From the NCBI GenBank assembly GCA_964554795.1, contig CAZKQB010000013.1, positions 1-64,000 of the forward strand: DNA of 64,000 nucleotides, in the 5' to 3' direction. A program made the translations under genes and the position numbers. The notes under the pieces were generated by a model. That model saw nothing but the letters and a program-made list of their open reading frames with translations, had not been told where the DNA came from and ran no database searches. Source of the stretch: SFHK01 sp964554795 (GTDB lineage: Bacteria > Bacillota > Clostridia > Christensenellales > Aristaeellaceae). The stretch's first letter is position 1, and every line of letters starts with the position of its first letter. Positions 59,020 through 64,000 of the stretch are shown here, piece after piece.

Positions 59020-60812
59020 TGCCTCCGCGTTCACCAATGGGCGGCGTGAGAACGCACGTCGAGGACAATCACACGCACGACGTCCGGTACGTCCTGCGCA
59101 ACCTGTGGAAATACCTGTATCGCTATCGCTTCGGCATGTTCGCCGTGCTGGCGCTTTCACTGCTTTCCAACGTGCTGGCGCTGCTTGGTCCCCGGCTTTC
59201 CGGCGTAGCGATCGACGCAATTACCGGCGGAGAGCACGTCGATTTCCCGAAAGTATACCGCTATGCGCTTTTGATGCTGGCCTTTTACGCCGTTTCAGCC
59301 GGGCTCAGCTTTCTGATTTCGGTATACATGGTTCGCCTGTCGCAGAGGATCGTTTCCACGATGCGCTGCGACGCCTTCCAAAGCATCTCGCGGCTGCCGG
59401 TCGGCTTTACCGACCGCCACGCCATCGGCGACATTCTCTCCGTCATCTCCTACGACATCGACACGCTGTCCACCTCGCTGGCGCACGACGTGGTGCAGAT
59501 TCTCTCCTCCGTGGTCACGGTTGTCGGCTCGCTGTATATGATGCTCACCATTTCGCCGGTGCTGATTCTGGTGTTTGCGATCACGATTCCGCTTTCCGTG
59601 TTCATCACGCGCTTCATCACCAGCCGCACGCGCCCGCTGTTCCGCGCGCGCTCGCGCAAGCTGGGCGAGCTGAACGGCTTCGTTGAGGAGATGCTCTCGG
59701 GACTTAAGACCGCCAAGGCCTACAACCGCGAGGATTACACCATTGACCGCTTCGATGCAAAAAACGAGGAAGCCGTGCAGGCCTACTACAAGAGCGAATA
59801 CTACGGCTCCGTCACCGGCCCGTCCGTCAGCTTCGTCAACAACCTGTCGCTGTCTCTGGTGAGCGTGTTCGGCGCGCTTTTGTATTTGGGAAAGCACATG
59901 TCGCTGGGCAATGTTTCCTCGTTCGTGCTGTATTCGCGCAAGTTTTCCGGTCCTATCAACGAGGTTGCAAACATTATTGCAGAGCTGCAGAGCGCACTGG
60001 CAGCCGGCGAGCGCGTGTTCCGCCTGATCGACGAGCCGCCCGAAACGCCCGACGCGCCCGATGCCATCGAGCTTGAAAACGCGCAGGGACTTGTAGAGAT
60101 GAAAAACGTATCCTTTGGCTACGTGAAGGATCGCGTCATCCTGCATGATCTAAGCCTTGTGGCGAAGCCCGGTAGCGTAACGGCCATCGTCGGCCCGACC
60201 GGCGCGGGCAAAACGACAATCATCAACCTGCTGATGCGCTTCTACGATCGGCTGGGCGGCGAGATTCTGATCGACGGCCGACCGATTGAAAAGTACACGC
60301 GTAAGAGCCTGCGCAAGAATTTTGCCATGGTTCTGCAGGACACGTGGTTGTTCGGCGGCACGGTCTATGAAAACATCGCCTATGGCAACCCGAACGCCAC
60401 GCTTGAGGATGTGAAGCGCGCGGCGGAGCGGGCTCGCATTTCGTATTTCATCGAGCAGCTGCCCGACGGCTACGATACCGTGCTCACCGAAAACGGCGGG
60501 AACATCTCCAAGGGACAGAAGCAGCTGCTGACCATCGCGCGCGCCATGCTGCTGGACGCCAGCATGCTGATTCTGGACGAAGCCACCAGCAACGTGGACA
60601 CGCAGACGGAGATTCGCATTCAGGATGCCATGCTTCAGCTGATGAAGAACAAAACCTGCTTCGTCATCGCCCACCGCCTGTCCACGATTCAGAGTGCCGA
60701 CAACATTCTGGTGCTCGATCACGGCGACATCGTAGAGCAGGGCACGCACGACGAGCTGATGGCAAAGAGCGGCTTCTATAAGAAGCTCTATCAGGCGCAG
60801 TTTGAGTCCTGA
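59019..60812 (+). CDS. ABC exporter half, catalytic partner
   Basis: The 597-residue protein has an exporter domain and an ATPase with Walker A GPTGAGKTT, Walker B MLILDEATSNVD with catalytic Glu and switch His in FVIAHRL. Its signature is NISKGQKQ rather than LSGGQ. In the heterodimer that altered signature faces the altered Walker B of the other half, giving one degenerate and one active site. The start overlaps the previous stop (TGATG). The exported compound is unknown; the MarR gene suggests a toxic or drug-like substrate. Confidence 0.9.
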   Translation: MPPRSPMGGVRTHVEDNHTHDVRYVLRNLWKYLYRYRFGMFAVLALSLLSNVLALLGPRLSGVAIDAITGGEHVDFPKVYRYALLMLAFYAVSAGLSFLISVYMVRLSQRIVSTMRCDAFQSISRLPVGFTDRHAIGDILSVISYDIDTLSTSLAHDVVQILSSVVTVVGSLYMMLTISPVLILVFAITIPLSVFITRFITSRTRPLFRARSRKLGELNGFVEEMLSGLKTAKAYNREDYTIDRFDAKNEEAVQAYYKSEYYGSVTGPSVSFVNNLSLSLVSVFGALLYLGKHMSLGNVSSFVLYSRKFSGPINEVANIIAELQSALAAGERVFRLIDEPPETPDAPDAIELENAQGLVEMKNVSFGYVKDRVILHDLSLVAKPGSVTAIVGPTGAGKTTIINLLMRFYDRLGGEILIDGRPIEKYTRKSLRKNFAMVLQDTWLFGGTVYENIAYGNPNATLEDVKRAAERARISYFIEQLPDGYDTVLTENGGNISKGQKQLLTIARAMLLDASMLILDEATSNVDTQTEIRIQDAMLQLMKNKTCFVIAHRLSTIQSADNILVLDHGDIVEQGTHDELMAKSGFYKKLYQAQFES

Positions 60813-60824
60813 AGTCTGCAAAAT

Positions 60825-60854
60825 TTGACAAGCCTCCCGTCTGTGCGCTATAAT
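60825..60854 (+). promoter_or_regulatory. Promoter of the second DUF6273 protein gene
   Basis: TTGACA (60825-60830), an 18-base spacer and TATAAT (60849-60854), 60 bases before the start. The leader contains a GC-rich inverted repeat (GGCGCGC and GCGCGCC). Confidence 0.8.
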
Positions 60855-60914
60855 GGTCTCGCAGATTAGGCGCGCGGCAAAGCGCGCCGCATACAGAAAC
60901 CGAGGAGGGATTCC

Positions 60915-61916
60915 ATGAAAAGGACGCATCCGCGCGCCGTCTGCGCGCTCCTGCTGACGCTTCTGACGCTGCTGAATACATGTGCCGTCGCGGAAGCGCC
61001 GTGCACGCACCGCGAGCTGGACGAAATTCATGACGAAGCATATACGCCCATTAGCGAAAAGGAGCACGAGAAATACAGTTGGGTAGACTATAGCTGCTCG
61101 GACTGTGGCAAGCACTTTCTGCGCACGCAAGAGGTACGCGTGAACGAAAAGCACGTGTTCGAAAACGGAGTATGCGCAAAGTGTGGGCTGAAGCAGGGCG
61201 AGGTACCTGTCACGCCCACGCCGGTACCTGAGGCGGAGGCCACGCCTGCGCCCACCGTACGCACTGAGATTCCCGGCGAACGCTATACGTCCGTCGAGAC
61301 CGACGTAACCGACTTTGACGGCACGTTCAAGTTCGGCGCCTACGAGCAGGACGGAAATCCGGATAACGGCCTGGAGCCAATTGAGTGGATCATCCTGTGG
61401 CGCAGGGGCAGCACCGTGCTGGCAGTTTCCCGCTACATTCTGGATGCACAGCCCTACAATAGCGACAGCGGCGAAACGAATTGGGCCAAAAGCTCCATCC
61501 GCGCATGGCTGAACGACGAGTTTCTGAACGCCGCGTTCAATGAAGAGGAGCTCCCTTATGTGCTCAACATGAAGCGCGAAAACTCTCGCAACGCCAGCTA
61601 CAACACTTATGGCGGTCCGGACACCTACGATCAGGTGTTCCTTTTGAGCGCAGAGGAAGTAGAGAAGTATATCGGCAAGGACGCTGCCCGCATCACCGCG
61701 CCAACCCGCTATGCCCTGAGCCGCGGCGCATGGGAAAGCCCTCGCGGCGATTACCGTGGCTATGGCCTTTGGTGGCTGCGCACGGCCGGTTCGTCGCGCG
61801 CCAACGCGGCAACCGTCGGCGAAAACGGGCACCTGCACTATACCGGCGCTGACGCCACGCAGAACAACCTCGGCGTTCGTCCCGCGATTTACATCAATTT
61901 CCACTATTTCGATTAA
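60915..61916 (+). CDS. Secreted DUF6273-domain protein
   Basis: The 333-residue protein has a signal peptide (MKRTHPRAVCALLLTLLTLL, Cys near 22). Two CxxC pairs (CSDCGK and CAKCGL, about residues 53-93) may bind zinc. A Pro-rich linker follows (VTPTPVPEAEATPAP). The C-terminal DUF6273 domain (about 135-333) has FKFGAYEQD, EPIEWIILW, SRYILDAQPYN, AWLNDEFLNAAF and GVRPAIYI. The same domain ends the lipoprotein at the other end of the window. Its function is unknown. Confidence 0.85.
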   Translation: MKRTHPRAVCALLLTLLTLLNTCAVAEAPCTHRELDEIHDEAYTPISEKEHEKYSWVDYSCSDCGKHFLRTQEVRVNEKHVFENGVCAKCGLKQGEVPVTPTPVPEAEATPAPTVRTEIPGERYTSVETDVTDFDGTFKFGAYEQDGNPDNGLEPIEWIILWRRGSTVLAVSRYILDAQPYNSDSGETNWAKSSIRAWLNDEFLNAAFNEEELPYVLNMKRENSRNASYNTYGGPDTYDQVFLLSAEEVEKYIGKDAARITAPTRYALSRGAWESPRGDYRGYGLWWLRTAGSSRANAATVGENGHLHYTGADATQNNLGVRPAIYINFHYFD

Positions 61917-61934
61917 AAACCATATGACAGGCAG

Positions 61935-61977
61935 GCCGGGTTCCCTCCGCTTATGCGAAGGCTTGACCCGGCTTTCC
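61935..61977 (+). terminator. Terminator after the DUF6273 gene
   Basis: GCCGGGT and ACCCGGC pair across a loop that itself contains CTCCGC and GCGAAG; TTTCC follows. Confidence 0.55.
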
Positions 61978-62008
61978 TATGCCCAAACAGGAAGGATGAA
62001 ATGAGTCA

Positions 62009-63496
62009 ATGATGCCCGAATTCAAGCCCATGCCTGTGCGCACGCCCGAGGCGGCGGGTATCCCGTCCGGCGCAATCGAGCGGTACATCCGGCGTCTGAC
62101 TGACGCAAGACTTCTTATGCACAACGTGCTGATCTCCCGAAACGGCGCCTTGGCCTACGAGGCCTACTGGAAGCCGATTGACGAAGGCTTCCGTCACAGA
62201 GAGTACTCCTGCTCAAAGAGCTTCGTCTCCGCTGCAGTCGGTCTGCTGATCGAGCAGGGCAGGCTGCATCTGGAGGATCGCTGCGTGGATTTTTTCGCGG
62301 ATGTTGCGCCGGCGAACATACATCCGTGGCTGAAGGAAATGACCATTCGCGACTGTCTGCGCATGGCCACCTGCTACGAAGCCGGCGCATCCTATAAGCC
62401 CACCGACCCAGACTGGACGAAGACGTTCTTCACCGCCGAGGTCACTCATAAGCCCGGGCAGGTCTATGCCTATTGCACGACCGCCACCACGATGCTGTGC
62501 ATGATTATTCAAAGAGCCAGCGGGCAGGAGTTCATGTCCGTGCTGCGCCCCGTGTTCGATGAAATTGGCATATCGCAAGACGCCTTCTGCGTTGAAACGC
62601 CCTGCGGCCACGAATGGGGCGGCTCCGGCGTGTGCCTGACCGCGCGTGAGTTTTTAAAATTTGCCGACCTGTGCACGCATTACGGCGTTTATCACGGCAA
62701 ATCGCTTTTGCCGGAGGCATACATGCGCGAAGCAACGGCACGACAAATCGACAACGGTGCGTTCCATGCTCACGCCGACGCGGACGAAGGCTACGGCTAC
62801 CAGTTCTGGCCAATGCGAAACGGCGGCTTCGCCATGCACGGCATGGGCGGGCAGTTTGCCCTGTGTCTGCCAGACAAATCGCTCACACTGATCACCAACG
62901 CCTATGACGAGCTGAACGCCCACGCGCTATGCACAATTTTTGACGCGTTCTGGGAGGAAATCTATCCGCGCCTCTCGCCCGCGCCGCTGCCTGAGGAGCC
63001 TGCCGCCCATGCACAGCTGATCGCGCACACAAACCGCCTGTCCATACCCACGCCGCCAGGCGAACCGCACGCCGCCATAGAGCCCTCAATCAGCGGACGC
63101 ACCTACGAAATGGCCCCAAACCGCCTTGGCATGAAGCGTCTGCGCTTCGACTTTGACGGAGACGGCGGCACGCTGACCTATGAAAATGCATCCGGCGTTC
63201 ATGTACTCCCCTTCGGTGCGGGGCGCTATCATCGCGGCCCGTTCCCCGAGACGGAATACTACGGCCGTCGCATCGGCACACCCTGTCACCGCGGCTATGA
63301 CAGCTTGACCGCCGTTGCGTGGCGACTGCCAAACGAGCTGATGCTCTACACGCAGATTATCGACGTCCACCTTGCCAACCTGCGCATTGCCTTCGCCTTC
63401 GAGGGCAACAGTGTCACCCTTAACGCCCGCAAGCATGCCGAATGGTTCCTGAACGACTACGAGGGATTCGCCAGCGGCACGGCACAGCCCACCTGA
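62009..63496 (+). CDS. Beta-lactamase-fold serine hydrolase
   Basis: The 495-residue protein has the class C/penicillin-binding fold: YSCSKSFVSAAVGLL with the SxxK motif (Ser67, Lys70), VYAYCTTATTML around the Tyr motif and HGMGGQF as the third motif. The C-terminal 130 residues form a beta domain. There is no signal peptide, so it is more likely a cytoplasmic esterase or peptidase-like enzyme than a resistance beta-lactamase. The start is taken at 62009, after AGGAAGGATG. Confidence 0.8.
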   Translation: MMPEFKPMPVRTPEAAGIPSGAIERYIRRLTDARLLMHNVLISRNGALAYEAYWKPIDEGFRHREYSCSKSFVSAAVGLLIEQGRLHLEDRCVDFFADVAPANIHPWLKEMTIRDCLRMATCYEAGASYKPTDPDWTKTFFTAEVTHKPGQVYAYCTTATTMLCMIIQRASGQEFMSVLRPVFDEIGISQDAFCVETPCGHEWGGSGVCLTAREFLKFADLCTHYGVYHGKSLLPEAYMREATARQIDNGAFHAHADADEGYGYQFWPMRNGGFAMHGMGGQFALCLPDKSLTLITNAYDELNAHALCTIFDAFWEEIYPRLSPAPLPEEPAAHAQLIAHTNRLSIPTPPGEPHAAIEPSISGRTYEMAPNRLGMKRLRFDFDGDGGTLTYENASGVHVLPFGAGRYHRGPFPETEYYGRRIGTPCHRGYDSLTAVAWRLPNELMLYTQIIDVHLANLRIAFAFEGNSVTLNARKHAEWFLNDYEGFASGTAQPT

Positions 63497-63556
63497 ATTG
63501 CCCAACTGCGCCCTGCCTTCCGGCGCAAACGCATGGCATGATCACACTCCTCGTCC

Positions 63557-63797
63557 TTCAGCCGAGAACGCAATTTAGACCATTTTCAAAGCCCGCAAAC
63601 GCAAAATTCCAACCGAAAGAATAAAATCGGTTGGAATTTTGCATACCGTATGATCAAGGCTTGCAGTTATCGGTTGCTCGTGCCCGTGCAAGCCCCTTGT
63701 CTGTAAGCCTGATTTCTTTTTTTGCAGGTTTCCTCATTGCCCTGCAAAGCGTTGCCTTTGTCAATACTTTGAAGCCGCACTCTTCAGCCGAGAACGC
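63557..63797. repeat. 16-base direct repeat flanking a hairpin
   Basis: CTTCAGCCGAGAACGC occurs at 63556-63571 and again at 63782-63797. Between them 63601-63616 and 63627-63642 (GCAAAATTCCAACCGA and its complement) form a perfect 16-base hairpin. The rest of 63497-63835 contains no gene I can support. Confidence 0.6.
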
Positions 63798-63835
63798 GGT
63801 TTTCGATTCCTTGTGTAGGCAGCGCAAGAAGCGTC

Positions 63836-64000
63836 TCAGACCTCCACGCGAATCTCTGCTCCGCAGTCCGCAAGGCATATGTCGCCCGCCTCCGACTCTA
63901 CGCGCGCGCCGGTCACATCCCGCACGCCCGGAACGCCCATCAGGCGGATGCGCAAGCCGGGTGCGTCGCCTTCCACGCAAATGCGAATGGTCGACCCGCT
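63836..64000 (-). CDS. C-terminal end of a gene running off the window
   Basis: On the minus strand an open frame enters at 64000 and stops at TGA 63838-63836, giving the last 54 residues (SGSTIRICVEGDAPGLRIRL through CLADCGAEIRVEV). The alternating hydrophobic pattern suggests a C-terminal beta-sandwich, as in some glycoside hydrolases. The enzyme cannot be named from this end. Confidence 0.6.
   Translation of the reverse strand, partial: SGSTIRICVEGDAPGLRIRLMGVPGVRDVTGARVESEAGDICLADCGAEIRVEV

Noticed and set aside
62009..63496. Antibiotic-resistance beta-lactamase
   Set aside because: No signal peptide, a large C-terminal beta domain and an atypical Tyr motif fit the general serine-hydrolase branch better.

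Overview
The window looks like chromosome of a GC-rich, spore-forming-lineage Bacillota (Clostridia; a gut anaerobe of the Christensenellales/Oscillospirales type is my best guess, inferred and not proven). The reasons are strong AGGAGG-type ribosome binding sites, TTGACA-17-TATAAT promoters, a stage II sporulation protein P gene, a DUF1540 miniprotein, a class B sortase, a five-gene NADH-linked [FeFe]-hydrogenase operon, and several secreted DUF6273 and SH3b proteins. No rRNA, tRNA, CRISPR array, phage or insertion sequence was seen.

Layout. 1-4.8 kb: a large repeat-rich lipoprotein with a DUF6273 tail, two decayed relatives of it, and a broken methyltransferase. 4.9-14.5 kb: an MGDG/UgtP-type glycosyltransferase, sortase B, a GH105-type hydrolase, a GT2 glycosyltransferase with an ABC exporter, and an RNase H-fold exonuclease with a TPR protein. 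14.6-21.8 kb: a GH42-type glycosidase, a glucosamine-6-phosphate deaminase-like protein, a 5'-nucleotidase lipoprotein, a Gfo/Idh/MocA oxidoreductase and a divergent AraC regulator. 21.9-24 kb: spoIIP, its membrane partner and a DUF1540 protein. 24-29.3 kb: the hydrogenase operon. 29.4-36.9 kb: a TauE/SafE permease, two COG0523 GTPases (one His-rich, one fused to a TIGR03943-like domain), a flavodoxin-like protein, a Vat-type acetyltransferase, an HExxH protein and a small HTH protein. 36.9-45.6 kb: an Lpl-type ABC sugar importer, a HAD phosphatase, a DapA/NanA-family aldolase, an AraC regulator and a GH36/27-type glycosidase. 45.6-54.1 kb: one operon with every shikimate-pathway step plus pheA and tyrA. 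54.2-64 kb: an RpiB/LacAB isomerase, a frameshifted secreted protein, an SH3b protein, a MarR-controlled heterodimeric ABC exporter, a DUF6273 protein, a beta-lactamase-fold hydrolase and the 3' end of one more gene.

The most striking item is the 5' leader of the aromatic operon (minus strand, about 54067 to 53872). A consensus promoter is followed by a 16-codon leader peptide, MNKVAAYYYFYFIGFR, then a perfect intrinsic terminator just before aroF. A middle segment can pair either with the leader-peptide codons or with the 5' arm of the terminator. This is the logic of ribosome-mediated attenuation sensing Tyr and Phe, placed over aroF-tyrA-aroB-aroA-aroC-pheA-aroEK-aroQ. Inside the same operon, two degenerate extra copies of the 3' end of aroA fill the aroA-aroC gap, and the more distal one supplies the aroC ribosome binding site.

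Other themes are polysaccharide use (GH105, GH42, GH36 and an Lpl importer with AraC regulators), H2 metabolism, metal (probably zinc) handling, and repeated gene decay by frameshift, nonsense mutation or partial duplication.
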